The notes: generated by a model from the sequence alone, not told the origin. A DNA stretch of 64,000 bases from Melieria omissa (GCA_963971225.1 OZ020270.1:69694932-69758931), one strand, 5' to 3'. Counted from the stretch's first letter, positions 1 through 11,964 are shown. Translations and numbers: made by a program.

Positions 1-606
1 GTTTTTAGTTTTTCTCTCTGACGTCAGGATTTTTTTTAAAAGGACTTTGAAATTTGAAGGACAAAAAATTATTTAAAAAACAGAACGCATTGTAGAATAA
101 CAATATGGATATCAAATGAAAGAAAAAAATCCTTAGAATCTTAAAAAAATAATTTTTTTGGTGTAAAAGGACGAAGAGGTATTGAAAATGTCCTTTTAAA
201 ACTTTATCCTTGAATATCCTTGAAAATTTCCAACATTTTTTTTGGAAAAAATATATCTTAAGGACTAATATGTACACTACCACATCCTCGAATTTCGTTC
301 TTCTAACTTTAATAGTTAAGGATATAAAAAATTTTATATTTCTCATTATAAAACAAAGATATATTGCACCGTACGACAAAAATAAAATATTTAATTAACT
401 CATGTATAAATCGTTATGCTGCTAATACTGGAAGTTAAATACACTAATTCTGCAACTTCAAAATTGCGTTTGAACCTAAGTATCTGTTTTCACAAGACAT
501 TGAAAATTAAAAAATTGAGTTGTCTTGAATAAAACTCACCCAAGAGTAACAAGATGAATACGTAGGATACGTACTTACAGTGAATACTAGGGCTCATAAC
601 TTAATT
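1..606. repeat. Left inverted arm of the long-TIR transposon
   Basis: The segment is AT-rich and matches 2088-2711 in inverted orientation with only small indels; both arms contain GACGTCAG near the outer side and CACCGTACGAC further in. A further inverted match (GGTACGTGTCACGGC, 710-724 against 2069-2083) shows the arm once continued inward and was then separated by about 100 bp of extra sequence. Frames read through it are not credible genes. Confidence 0.85.
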
Positions 607-679
607 TAAAAGTTAACAAAAGTCATTTAAAATGCATTTTATGAATGATTTGTTTTGAAACAAATTGTTTAAGAAAAAT

Positions 680-2030
680 GTATGCGTTTACTTTGCCGTT
701 TATGTTTTTGGTACGTGTCACGGCACAGCGACCAACAATACTCGGAAAGCATGTGGCACATATCTTTTCCCCGAAAGCGATTTTCAATTAGCGCAATGTC
801 TTGGTGGAAGCGCTCTCCGTGTTCATCACTAACGTCACCTAAGTTTTCGGGGGAAAAGTCAAGTGGCTCTCTAAAAAATGTATCTTGAGAGACATGTTGA
901 CCCCCATTTCGCGATAGGCGTCAATCATCTTGCGGACAAGTTCTTTATATTTCTCAGCCTTCTTGTTTCCTAAGAAGTTATTTATTACATCGCTTAAGCT
1001 TTGCCAGGCAGTTAGTTCAACCGGATTCAAAAGATCAGCAATTTCCTGATGCTGCAATAATTTCTTCAACTGTGGCCCGTTTAAAACCCCTGAAAAACAT
1101 AGAAAAATTAATAGAAACAAAGTTTTACAATCGGGTAACGTACCAGCGGAAATCTTTGCATCACTTAGTTTTGGAAAATTAGTTTCAAACAATTAATAGG
1201 TCTGTTTGGCCAGATTTCCAGTAAAAATTATCCAGTAAAAAATATCAAGAGAGTAAGCCAGCTTACGCTCCCTAAAATCAAACTATCCAAAAAAGTGAAC
1301 AAACAGCAATTTGTAAGAATTTGCAAGTTTTAACTCTTGGTTACACCAGTGGTACTTCGCACACCCACAATACACAGTAACAAGGGTGTAAACAGGAGGG
1401 TTAAAGAAAGCAACAGCTGATCTAAAAGTTTCATTTGAGGCTTGAAGCGGTAGGGAAAATTAAGTTTAATCATACATTTAATGCAAAAGGCAAACAGTTC
1501 GTTGCGCTCAATCTGCGATTCTTCCCTTTCAGCTTCAGCGGATTAAGCTGAGCAAGACGGTTGTGGGTCAGCAGACTTGCGAACGCACAAGTTCTTTGCA
1601 GGTTCCATTTGCCTCCAAAATTTTGCAAAAATTATTTCGATCATATGTCCGCCAGTCATATGTTTTTCTTGTTCTTCTTCTTACTGGCTAAAAGTTACTG
1701 GACACAATTTCTCCAGTAAAAACTTGCAAGTTCTCACGAAACGAACTGTCACTTTACGTTCTCAGTTACTCTCTCGTTACTGGAGATTTAGCGTCAACAA
1801 AAAGGATCCAATAAAAATTTGTACAAATTCGTACAAATTATTCTCTACCAAACAGACCTAATAGCTCGACCATCAGCGTCAAGAGAGCGAATAAAATGTC
1901 GAATCAGGCCTAACTTTATGTAGAGCGGTGGAAGTATTATTTTTGATGAAGGGACTAGAGGCATATGATCGATGCTGTCGCGGCCAAGTTTATGAGTTAT
2001 GCGAGGCTCCCATTTGTGGTTGATATAGGT
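680..2030 (-). pseudogene. Broken transposon-borne gene of unknown function (GERFHQDI family)
   Basis: Reading on the minus strand, a conserved block with KIILPPLYIKLGL (about 1955-1917) is followed by FPKLSDAKISAG, an intron (donor GTACGT near 1144, acceptor ending TTTTTCAG near 1096), then GPQLKKLL, FLGNKKAEKY and KIHFLESHL. After a one-base deletion near 868 the frame changes and continues as NLGDVSDEHGERFHQDI and SEYCWSLCRD. I recall this arrangement from abundant uncharacterised arthropod proteins found in many copies; no function is known to me. A MITE at 1198-1859 also interrupts the coding part. The gene is therefore dead here. Whether it is the transposase of the surrounding element is inference from its position between the arms. 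Confidence 0.6.
1198..1859. mobile_element. Nested MITE, TIR AGGTCTGTTTGG
   Basis: The 662 bp block starts AGGTCTGTTTGG and ends CCAAACAGACCT and is flanked by AAT on both sides (1195-1197 and 1860-1862). Removing it joins the upstream and downstream parts of the minus-strand gene, so it is a later insertion. A 3-bp duplication would fit PIF/Harbinger-like movement, but no transposase is present. Confidence 0.65.
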
Positions 2031-2087
2031 ATAAAAAACATTGATTTTTTGAGAAGCCCTTTTTAAGCCGTGACACGTACCAAAATG

Positions 2088-2711
2088 AAATTAAGTTATG
2101 AGCACTAGTATTCACTGTAAGTACGTATGTTATCCGACGTATTCATCTTGTTACTCTTGGGTGAGTTTTATTCAAGACAACTCAATTTTTTAATTTTCAA
2201 TGTCTTGTGAAAACAAATACTTAGGTTCAAACGCAATTTTGAAGTTGCAGAATTAGTGTATTTAACTTCCAGTATTAGCAGCATAACGATTTATACATGA
2301 GTTAATTAAATATTTTATTTTTGTCGTACGGTGCAATATATCTTTGTTTTATAATGAGAAATATAAAATTTTTTATATCCTTAACTATTAAAGTTAGAAG
2401 AACGAAATTCGAGGATGTGGTAGTGTACATATTAGTCCTTAAGATATATTTTTTTCCAAAAAAAATGTTGGAAATTTTCAAGGATATTCAAGGATAAAGT
2501 TTTAAAAGGACATTTTCAATACCTCTTCGTCCTTTTACACCAAAAAAATTATTTTTTTAAGATTCTAAGGATTTTTTTCTTTTATTTGATACCCATATTG
2601 TTATTCTACAATGCGTTCTGATTTTTAAATAATTTTTTGAAATAAACATGTCCTTCAAATTTCAAAGTCCTTTTAAAAAAAATCCTGACGTCAGAGAGAA
2701 AAACTAAAAAC
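2088..2711. repeat. Right inverted arm of the long-TIR transposon
   Basis: Reverse complement of the first 606 bases of the window, ending with the same GACGTCAG-containing stretch. The close match of arms suggests recent insertion or homogenisation by conversion. Confidence 0.85.
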
Positions 2712-2811
2712 GCAGTTTTACTACGTTTGGCCCCTAGTTTTGCGAGTATACCAATTTGTTCATGTGTTTTGAAATTTTTTGATTTTTGTCGCACGGTGTA
2801 ATAGCTGCTTG

Positions 2812-4154
2812 CCTAGGCAAATACGGAGACGCAGGCCGTGCAGGCAATAGAGTTCAGCACAGTACCGTTTTTTGTGAATAAAGCAGTAATAATAAGGGGC
2901 CTAAAAATATGCAACTTTTTTAATTTTGTTTTGTTTTGAGCAATTCAAAATCTTATTTTGAAACGGAACATATAAAAGAACATATTTTGAGGCCCTTAAT
3001 TTTTTAAGGAAAAAGTATGAAAAATGATTAAAATCACTATGGTACATTTTTCCTATTATTTCGATGAGAGTGGTAATCACACCAAATAATATGGCTGTGT
3101 TGTATTATTTGATGTTTCCGCTTTTATTTAACACCTAACTCGATAATTGACTTACGATAAACGTGCATGTTTTTCGACATCAAAGAAAACGCCATGAAAT
3201 TCCATATTTTCCGACTTTGAGGTCCAATTGCCGCGGAATTTTAAAACTTATACAAATAAATTACATTGGAAAAGAAAAAGTAACACGCCCATTTTTTGCG
3301 AAAACGGAAACTAAGTTTTAAAAACGGGTTGCGGATTCGAAATCAGCGCTCCCTAATTACCCTAGAACTGATGTCAAACCCAGAAAAACCATTTTGCTGT
3401 TGATCAGTGTATTTAACCTTAATTTCCAGAATTTTAAAAGTAACGTAAACCCAGAAGTGAGACTGTCAGGCGTATATGAGCTAAATTGCTGAAAACATTT
3501 GTTTAAAAAGTACAAGAGCTGTCTAAACTGTTAATTTTATAAATGCAATAAAATTCTAACATTCCATTAGAGGATTGCATAAAATAATGGAATCGAAAAT
3601 CTTTTGGATTTATCACCTTTTGAAATCTTTAGTGAGACTGTGAGGCTCACTTCTGGGAATTAGCGTTATGATACATTTGGTATCAGTGTGCAATTTTCTA
3701 AAAGATACATTTTGTATCAGCGTGCAATAATCTAAAAAATAACCAAATGGGATCAAAAATCACCAAATAACCAAACCCCATTTACCAAAATAAAAATAAC
3801 CATTTTTGGTTAAAAATTACCAAAACGGCAATGCTGGCAAAGACCTGCATAGAGTTGTAGTTGAAGTATAGTTTTTTGCGCACACTCAATACGTTCTCTT
3901 GCAAAAATTTAAGAGCTAATTCAAAAAGTGCGTGGACAGCGCATATTACACCTATATTATGTAGGTTATATTTCAGAGTCTGATTCAGACAAAGAACTCA
4001 TATTGCTGGATCTATGGAATGAATACGAAACACGTGCGCTGGTTTTACGAGATTCGTATACGCAGTTAACATATATTCTGGGTCACACAGTTTCATTTGT
4101 GCTGCGATGCCCTGTTCTGTGCTGTGCGGGCTGTGTCTCCGTATACGCCTAGGC
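2812..4154. mobile_element. Possible diverged inverted-repeat element
   Basis: The ends GCCTAGGC..ATACGGAGAC (2812) and its inverted counterpart at about 4101-4154 match over some 50 bases with mismatches. Inside lies a dispersed repeat at 2890-3300. No target duplication is clear and no protein is recognised; a short acidic frame at 3928-4152 has no family I know. The two ends could instead belong to a larger rearranged unit. Confidence 0.35.
2890..3300. repeat. Dispersed repeat, copy 1 (related to 7010-7490)
   Basis: Phrases such as TTGAGGCCCTT, CACCTAACTC, CATCAAAGAAAACGCC and TACTTTGAGGTCCA or close variants occur in the same order here and at 7131-7375, with many substitutions. This is an old, non-coding interspersed family. 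Confidence 0.65.
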
Positions 4155-4159
4155 TTTAC

Positions 4160-5390
4160 AACAGCCATTTCCCCACTTTTAAGCCAAACGCTTGCACAGA
4201 TTCTCGCAGGACAGATTTCAATTAGAGCTGCAGATTTCAGTGCACTTTAACAATGTATCAAGACGCCGTGTACAGTTCTATAAAACTGTTCCTATGGTCC
4301 CTTACGTTTTTTACTACGCACAGACTCAGTTTCGCAGAATCAAAATATTTCGTTGGAAATGGCGACATTGGAGCACTGTGGAATGCCAACTACCGTGCGA
4401 CGTGCCAGTTGCAACTCGACAAATATGTCATCCAAAAAATATACACATAATCGGAGGAAACAAGACAAAACGGTATAAGCGCTTCGCCTTACATGCTCCC
4501 ACCACCCTTCCCCGGCAAATATTGACCCATAATCAGCCACAAATATTTCGCCATATTTACATTGATGTGCGTTTTTCACAATTGTATAATTTGCTACCGA
4601 ACTTTACATTGTTCCAAGTTTGTGCGAAAAATTCACCAACAAATACGCGAGGCACTTAAATACTTTGACGCGTCGCATTTGTCAAAATCCTCCTTATTCA
4701 GGGAAAAGAACTCCGTTTTGTATCACTGCGATAGGGCAATGACGCGCAGCGCTGGGAATGGACCACGATGCGACGTGACAGCGACGCCGCCTCGTCTCCA
4801 CTTTCTACGTCTCTCGATTGACGTGCTGGAGTACATGAGTTAAATTTAGATCGCAAAACATTCATACTTCTCTCATCAAAAATGTCACAAAAATGCGTAT
4901 CGAGCTCTTCCAATTCGGATTCCGAATGTAATATTTTGTTTTGATCTTTCACAATTTTCGTCATCCAGAAACCAATAAATTTGCACTGGGATCAGCTTGA
5001 GCGGCCGATTTCGATTTGAATGGTAATTCACGATTTGACGCAGTCGGACCGTTTCACTCGCAACCGCAGGCTACTTTAAAAACTGTGCGAAAATGCATAG
5101 ATTTACATTTCAAATTTCAAAATTTCTCGTAGAGGGCGAAAACTAAATAAACGAATTTTGTACATTTTTATACTGCTCAAAGTTGGCTGCCTTTCACGCT
5201 CTCAAACGCTTGGCAAAACGTCGCTGCAATCACACTCGAATTTCCCACCGGAATTGCAAAAATCTTAACTTCACTACTGCGCTGAAACCAGCAATATTTG
5301 ACAGTCTTTCGAAATTACGTAAAAAATGTGCTGGCCGAAAACAAATTACGCAAATGCGACTCGCCTGTAGATGAGCGTAAGGTTGGTTTC
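4160..5390. other. Unassigned non-coding stretch
   Basis: Only short overlapping frames on both strands, with no conserved motif I recognise. Nothing here supports a gene, RNA or transposon end. Confidence 0.4.
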
Positions 5391-6260
5391 CGCCATCGCA
5401 TATAAGCAAAGAAAATCAAAACAAAAAATCATATAATAAAATGAAACAAGGCTGGTAGACAATAAATAATTTAAAAAAGAATAAAATGTAAAGCACAATA
5501 CAAAATCAAAAATGTATATAAATATAAATACGAGATAAACTGAAATGTGGTCGGCGCACTTCGATAAAATCGAGCAAAAGACAGCCAAATAACATAGAAT
5601 TATACAACGAACAATTAACAACTTAATTCAATCGAATGAGAACAAAGTTAAATTTAAAATATAATAAAATAAAAAACAAATAAAGTTAGCAAATGAAATA
5701 AATGTCAAAGGTGAATGAAAAATAAATTAATAAACCAAAATAAATAATTAAGGGTGATTGAGTTTAATTAAAATTAAATAAAAAACTATAAAATGTAACA
5801 ATAAATTGCTTAAGGGAAAATTAATGAAAATATTTATTATTATAATTAATGTAATAAGTAATGCAATAAAAATAACGTTAATCAAAATAACAGCTTATCA
5901 ATTTAAAAAATCGATTAAAAGAAAACAAAGAGAAATTGAAATAAAATTCAATATAATGATAAATATAATTGTAGAGAATAAGTTAGAATAATCAACTGAT
6001 ATAAAACTGATGCGTATGAAATACATAATTTGGCAAGATAAATCAAATAAATTGAATAAAAGTTAATTGAAAATAAAGATCAAAATCAAAACAATTCACA
6101 TAAAAACTGCAAGAATTAAATAATCAATTAAAATAATTAATTAAAACTACAAATATAACATTGAACAATTAAAAAAACTGAATTGAAATGAGCTTGAAGA
6201 AACCCCGTTATTCAAAAAGGAATAAGCTAAATTATAAAATATATAAATTGTTTAAAACAT
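5390..6260. other. Very AT-rich low-complexity block
   Basis: Dominated by A-runs and AAATTAA-type words with few C or G. The short lysine/isoleucine-rich frame at 5806-5991 is a composition artefact. No tandem period is obvious. Confidence 0.55.
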
Positions 6261-6689
6261 TGTAGAATAGAGCACAGTCAAAACGAGAAAATAGATTTGG
6301 GCAAACTAGCTGAGGATAAAGTTAAGAAAGAAAGATTGAGAGATCTATACTGGCACGCAAAAGCAGCAGTTAAAGATTTGTTTATTATATTTTCTGTATA
6401 AAGTTGAAACGTATTTTTCACTTTCGACTATGTATTCGAATATACACACCGTCCACACTTTGCACGTAAAAAGTGCCTCAAGTCTCCACACTGTTCCGTT
6501 ACTGGCTAGATAAAAAACACATCCCAAAAATAATATTCAACAGCACTAATAACATAACAGCAAATAATACTGGACAACAGCATGTATGTTGTATGAAGTT
6601 TTTTACATGAATCTGAATAGATTTTCCATGTTGTTTTCAAAACCATATTCCGTTTTTATGTAACAGCTCTAGTTTTCGGGAAAACCGGG

Positions 6690-7577
6690 CGCTTTACTTT
6701 TTCTAATTTTCCTCGACTTTTTACACGTTTTCGACTATTTAATTATATCGTAGCACTGACAATATCTCATGCCTTCTTTTCTGACTTTTCTTTATTCTTT
6801 ATTAATAAATTTTATGCGTTCTAAATTGGCGTGGTAAAAAGATTGCAAAGTAGGAAAATATGGAATTTCAAGGCGATTTTTTTTATGGCGAAAATTGTAT
6901 AAATGTTTCATAAATTAAGTTACAAAGTATATAAATATCTTAAGAAGAAACATCACAAAGTCATCATCAAATTTCAACACATTTCAGCCATTTGTCAATG
7001 ATTTATTTAAAAACAAAAGCCCTCAAAATATGAATTTTTTTCCATCAAGCAATTCATCTTTTTTGTACAAGCAAAAAAATAAAAAATTTTTAATTGCTCG
7101 AAGGAAAATAAAAACAAACTTTGCATATTTTGAGGCCCTTTGTTTTTTAAGTAAATCATTGAAAAATGGCTGAAAAGTATTAAAGTTGACATGAGCACGT
7201 TTTTGGTATTATTTCGGAACGAATGTGTATTCCGCCAAATAATTTGGCTCTCTTATATTGCTTGATGTGTCAGCTTTCATTATACACCTAACTCATTTAT
7301 GAAAAATTTCTATGTTTTTGGCCATCAAAGAAAACGCCTTAAAGTTCCATATATTCCTACTTTGAGGTCCACTTACCGCGGATTTTTGAAACTTAATGCA
7401 ACAAGGTAAAAAATATGTCAACTGGTTTATTGGTTCAGAAATTACGATAGAAAATATGGAAAAAGTAGAGGAAAAAGTGACACGATACCTATATCTCACT
7501 ATCTGACCAAAATAAGTAAAAAACAGTAGAGAAACTTCATGCAACAGAAAAAAGTGTGATTTTGTTGCGCTGTGTAA
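6690..7577. repeat. Inverted-repeat element, second copy of the dispersed family
   Basis: About 6690-6905 and 7310-7490 are inverted relative to one another (AATTCCATATTTTCC against its complement; TTTTTCC..CTACTTTTT), and the 7010-7400 part is the sister of 2890-3260. The right end carries GTTGCGCTGTG, which resembles the CACGGTG end at 2792-2798. Non-coding; probably a small non-autonomous foldback. Confidence 0.5.
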
Positions 7578-8104
7578 TTAATCACGGAAATGTAAACAGA
7601 AAAGAATATGAGAACAGTTACTGAAAAACAAAACAACAACAAAGTGCATAAAGCAAACAATAACCAACAAAATTAAAATACTAAGAATCCAAAAACTCTT
7701 AAAAGAATACACAAACACCGCATGCCACACCACATTGGTGTGCTGCTAAATTTAAAACGTAAATAAAGCAGCAGCGGCATTATTTCGAAAAATAACAAAA
7801 ACCAAAACGGGGAGAACATCGAAAATGTATCAAATACGACAGTCGCGTTCGGCTTTTCCACACGGACAACGGAGTTTGCGAACCGCCATCCCATGGGACC
7901 GAAATCTAATTGCGCACACCTGCCAAATTAATCTCTTAATTCCCGTTTTTGCTACGTTGAACTTGTTAGCCCTTGTGTCACCTCATAGACGATGGTGCAA
8001 AAATAGGATATTTAAGGATAGTGCTTGTTAATATAATTTTTTTTTATATATTTGTTAAAGAGTTTATATATATCTGAGTATGCACGAGTGTTTTTATGTA
8101 CATA
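7578..8104. other. Unassigned stretch before the Tc3-like element
   Basis: A-rich, then mixed sequence with TATATA runs. No recognisable gene, RNA or repeat boundary apart from the TA dinucleotide at 8103-8104 used by the next element. Confidence 0.4.
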
Positions 8105-8338
8105 CACTCCGGGCCACCAGAATAGGTTCACATTTTTTTCTGAAGGAAAATTAGTAGTGTTCTTACAAAACACAGTTTTATCTCATTTATTGGTATCAAG
8201 ATGTTCAAGGCATCTATTGTGAACCTACCTGTCCAAAACACAATTTGACATTTATTTCATTTTTCTTTTTTGGCCCACTTTTGTAAAGTGAACCCCAAAA
8301 CTGAGTACATTTTAGTGGGCCACCAGACTAGGTTCACT
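8105..8338. repeat. Left terminal inverted repeat of the Tc3-like element (IR/DR)
   Basis: Outer motif at 8110-8131 and inner motif at about 8316-8337 are direct copies of the same transposase-binding-like word; the whole repeat matches 11017-11251 inverted. Confidence 0.85.
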
Positions 8339-9318
8339 CTGAAAATTAAGATTGAAACAGTGGTAAATGCAAATAATATGGACTGTTTGGTAAACAACAC
8401 TTAAATTTATTGATTTTAAAAGCGAGTATGGCCACCTTTATTTAGTATGGCTTCAAAAGTTCGCGTCAACATTGACTCGTATAAAGACTTAATTAAATCT
8501 AGAGAAATAGTCTCCCACGCTGCTTCAATGGCACCAATAAGTTCATCCTTGTTGTCGAACTGGCGTCCGAAGGCATAGACCTTCCTCACCAACCATACCC
8601 ATACGTTTTCAATGATATTAAAATCAGGAAAATAGGGGGCCCGCTCCAGCTGATCAAAGTTTTGCTGCATCAACCACTGCTTCACGACCCGTAAAGTATG
8701 GATGGGTGCATTGTCCTGCTGGAATATCCACTTAATAGGACCAAACAAGTCAGACAATTGTGGAAAAACTCTCTCAAGCATGGTTTTATAGCCCATTACC
8801 GCCATTCTGGTTGTTTGAAATTTCAGCTTGACAGTTCCGTAGTAGGAAATCGCTCCCCATACCATAATTCCACCTTCTCAACCGTGGTGGCGTGTTAAAA
8901 AGCGTTCCTTTTTTCTAAGGTCATGGAAATATAAATTGTATTCATCGGGTCCATCAAGATTAAACCGTTTTTCGCCCGAAAACTCGACGTACTTCCATTT
9001 GTCGTTCCATGCTATATGATTTCTGCGAAATTTCAAACGGTTTTCTTGGCGCTGAGCAGTTAGCGGTGGTTCTTTTTGCAGTTTTTTTCTTTTTAGGTTG
9101 GGGACATTCCGAATGACACGTTTGATAGTACCTTGCAGAAAGTCCAGTTTTAGCCTTGATTTTGGCAACTGAGTCAGCGGAATTTGAAGCACATCGCAGT
9201 ATGGCACGCTTGTCTGCAGACGTTGTCACCGAATGCGTGCAGCCTTTCATGTTTTTTCCATTAGTGCTTTTATTTCGCAAATAATTGCTCACCACATTTT
9301 GACTTCTGTTTATTTTAA

Positions 9319-10036
9319 GGGGGCTTTCCCGTTTTTTCGTCGAAAAATGAGGTGTTTTTCAAGAATTAATTTTGGAAAGACAGTTTGATAAAATGTTGTA
9401 ATTCTTTTTTATTTTGTTTGTTGTTACAATAGTGAGTTGAAAAAAATTTTTTTTTTGGAAAAAAAAACAAAATGGCCGCCGGCTTGCCAAGTACTTATGT
9501 TGCCTTGTTTGGAAAACATACTCCCAGTTTTTAACACTTTTCTCGGGTACGGTTTATCTGAAATCAAATTGACCATCATTTTCATTAATTACATAGTTTT
9601 AGTTATCGCACATCGTAGAATTTTTGAAAAATTTCAACTTGGTGAAATTTGGCGCAAATTTGAAAAATTTGGTACTAAAAGTGTTGTTAAAAATCGAAAT
9701 TTCACAATATTGAAAAAGTCCTATGATGTGCGATAGAGAATTCATTTGTGAACACGTGAAATTCAGTTTTATCCAAATCGGTTCATTAGATCCGAAAAAA
9801 AGTGTAAAAAACGTCACAAAAACATGGTTTCGAGAAAAACGCGTTTAAAGTTACAATACTCGCCGCGCGGAGCGTACGCGAGGCTGTGCGCGCCGAAACA
9901 TTTTTGGCTATAACTTCAAAACTATTGCATATTTCATTATGAAACTTTGGTTTCATATTGTTATAGTATTTATAAATCGATTTCTGTAAAAAAAAAAAAA
10001 AACGATTTTTTGAAACCGAAAAACGGGAAAGCCCCC
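9319..10036. mobile_element. TTAA-flanked MITE 1 (piggyBac-like)
   Basis: The 718 bp insert begins GGGGGCTTTCCCG and ends CGGGAAAGCCCCC, with TTAA directly outside each end (9315-9318, 10037-10040). It splits the transposase codons TTT-AAA cleanly, so excision would restore the frame. TTAA duplication is diagnostic of piggyBac-type movement; the insert has no transposase. An internal word close to GAGAAAAACGCGTTTAAAGTT is shared with two other TTAA MITEs in this window. Confidence 0.85.
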
Positions 10037-10120
10037 TTAAACGCTATTTTATGCAAAGAATAATTTTCGAAAAACGGGAAAGCCCCCTTAAACGCTATTT
10101 TATGCAAAGAATAATTTTCG
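10019..10120. repeat. 51-bp tandem duplication at the MITE edge
   Basis: Two identical 51 bp units (10019-10069, 10070-10120) each contain the MITE end, TTAA and 29 bases of transposase coding sequence. It therefore arose after the MITE inserted and created a second TTAA junction at 10088-10091. Confidence 0.9.
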
Positions 10121-10209
10121 CTTTCAAGCACTTTGATTTGAGCGATTTCTTCGGAAGTTAGAGCTTTTCCGTGACCCATTTTCATACAAACGTTAAGAAA
10201 AACATTTAA

Positions 10210-10945
10210 GGGGTTATATATCTTTTTCTGTAGGGAAATACAGAGTTTTAATTTTTTTTTTTTTAGCATGTTACCATAGTTTTATTCAAATGCAATACAA
10301 AGTTTATAAAAGTACATGTCCTTATGATAATTTGTATAAAATTTCAAGCGAAAATTCGAAAAATTGGGGAAGTTACAGTCCTTGCCGCAGAACTCCTTTT
10401 GTTAGCAGTGGTTGACGGTGAGCATGAAATCGAGGTAAACGGCTCAGCTAAAAAAAAAAAAAAACAAGACCACGTTAGTACATAGTGTTACCTTGTTCGT
10501 GAACGAAGGATTTAAAAAAAAAAAATTTTTTACAGTTACAGTGCTATTTTTCCCAAAAATGTCGATTTTTTAAGGTAAAAAAATTGAGTTTTTTGCCAAA
10601 AAAAACAGAAGAATTTGTCGAAAAAAAAATTCCTTCGTTCACGAATTAGCTATTGTATGTACAAACAACCCCTCAAAATTTCAAATTGATCGATGTAGTG
10701 GTTAGCGGGATATCGTGCTCACCGCGATGGCATTTTTCAAAAAACATCATTTGGAGAAAATCACGTTTAAAGTTTGAGTTGAATACTTGAGTTCCGGAAA
10801 CTGCGCGCTATGAACGGCCGTATCTTAGGCTCTAGTGCCCCGATCTCGATGAAATTTTGCAGAAAAATTGTTAAAAGTATATACTTCAAAAAGAAGTCAT
10901 AAAAATTTTTTTCGATTTTTGAGCCACAAAAAGGTATATAACCCC
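10210..10945. mobile_element. TTAA-flanked MITE 2 (piggyBac-like)
   Basis: The 736 bp insert starts GGGGTTATATATC and ends GGTATATAACCCC, flanked by TTAA at 10206-10209 and 10946-10949. It lies between the transposase start and the right terminal repeat of the Tc3-like element. Terminal sequence differs from MITE 1, so it is a separate family or branch. Confidence 0.85.
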
Positions 10946-11016
10946 TTAATGGAATGATCAAATTTGGTTTTGCTCCTAAAAGTCCCGTTATTCGCCAAAA
11001 AAGCAGCGATTTTGAA

Positions 11017-11251
11017 TGTGAACCTATTCTGGTGGCCCACGAAAATGAGTTTTCGTTTTGAGTTTTGGGGTTCACTTTACAAAAGTGGGCTAAACATGAA
11101 ATTAATGTCAAATTGTGTTTTGTACAGGTAGGTTCACAATAGATGCCTTGAACATCTTGATACCAATAAATGAGGTAAATCTGTGCTTTGTAAGAACACT
11201 ACTCATTTTCCTCCAGAAAAAAATGTGAACCTATTCTGGTGGCCCGGAGTG
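11017..11251. repeat. Right terminal inverted repeat of the Tc3-like element
   Basis: Inverted copy of 8105-8338 with GTGAACCTATTCTGGTGG at both its inner and outer edge. The spacing between the two words is preserved. Confidence 0.85.
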
Positions 11252-11539
11252 TATGTTTGTGTGTGGAAGCCTGTAAAAAAAACAAAAAAGTGTGAATACA
11301 ATACTTTCTCTTGCTTGCTTACTTTTTATTTAGGTAAAAAGGTAAAATTATACTTGATTTTTATAAATATACAGCGAATTTTAACTTCAATAAATACATT
11401 TTGAATTTAAAAATATACGACAGTATGGGAAAAATAAGTGAAAACGTTAAAACATTGTTATGGATTTGCCTCAACTGCTTCACCAGTGGTTGCAAGGATA
11501 TAATGCAGTATAATGTGTATGTATAGTATAACATAATAT

Positions 11540-11964
11540 TGTAACGATAAGACAGTCTGTCGCTGTGCAAAGCAACCCTGCCGCTTCGCGCCGTGCCATA
11601 ATTGAATGTGGCAACGACGGCCGCGATAATAACTTTTAGTCCAATCTGGCAACAATGGTCGCGATCATCAGGGAAGCATTTAGTCCACTCCGGAATGTGC
11701 GGGAACGATCTGCGCGATGGCCGGACAGAGTATAAAAGGTGGCCGGATGCGGGCAACGAGTCAGTCTGGTTTTGACAAGTGAAGTTGCCACACGGAATAA
11801 TTAAGCAAATACTTAAGTGTACGAACAGTAAAGTGTAAACTGTGAATAATAAAGTGACTGTTGGTGTATTTTATTGTCTGCGTTTAAGAAACTGACTGTG
11901 TTTTATTTTCAAATCACACAATCCAGAGATACGTGACAGCCCACTAGACTTAGTATTCGTAACA
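11540..11964 (+). repeat. Solo LTR of the Gypsy family, short U3
   Basis: A 425 bp LTR starting TGTAACGATAAGACAG and ending TTCGTAACA, flanked by ATAT on both sides (11536-11539, 11965-11968), so it is a true insertion reduced to one LTR by recombination. It has a TATAAAA box and downstream GTCAGTC like the full elements, but only one copy of the roughly 29 bp U3 repeat that full-length copies carry four times. Confidence 0.92.

Larger units (their letters stand above)
1..2798. mobile_element. DNA transposon with long inverted arms (left edge cut by window)
   Basis: Bases 1-606 reappear as the reverse complement at about 2088-2711, so the unit is a large foldback with arms of at least 0.6 kb around a 1.5 kb centre. 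The right side may continue to a CACGGTG motif at 2792-2798. The centre carries a broken minus-strand gene (680-2030) and a nested MITE (1198-1859). The left terminus lies outside the window, so neither the target duplication nor the superfamily can be fixed. Confidence 0.75.
8416..10179 (-). pseudogene. Tc3-like transposase, disrupted
   Basis: The protein starts MGHGKALTSEEIAQ (10179 downward), a helix-turn-helix N-terminus, and is split after LHKIAF by the MITE at 9319-10036. It resumes with NRSQNVVSNYLRNKS (9310 downward), then changes frame near 9200 and 8880. The core shows FNLDGPD, YFHDLRKKERFL, MVWGAISYYGT, FQQDNAPIHT and NIIENVW. In the DD34E triad the second Asp (QQDNA) and the Glu (IENVW) remain, but the first, normally in an FSDEK-type motif, reads FSGEK, so the active site is lost as well as the frame. 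The C-terminus near 8416 looks complete. Confidence 0.88.
8105..11251 (-). mobile_element. Tc1/mariner superfamily element, Tc3-like, complete but dead
   Basis: The element runs from CACTCCGGGCCACCAG to its inverted copy CTGGTGGCCCGGAGTG, flanked by TA at 8103-8104 and 11252-11253. Each terminal repeat is about 235 bp and contains the end motif GGGCCACCAGA..AGGTTCAC twice, at the outer and inner edge, the IR/DR arrangement known from several Tc1-like families. It encodes a minus-strand transposase, now broken, and has been enlarged by two TTAA-flanked MITEs (9319-10036 and 10210-10945) and a small duplication. Without these it would be about 1.6 kb, normal for the superfamily. Confidence 0.9.

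Noticed and set aside
4192..4659. Frame of about 155 codons in unassigned DNA
   Set aside because: No recognisable motif, overlapped by equally long frames on both strands, and no start context or splice signals.
5806..5991. Small lysine-rich peptide in AT-rich DNA
   Set aside because: Composition alone explains it; no homologue or regulatory context.
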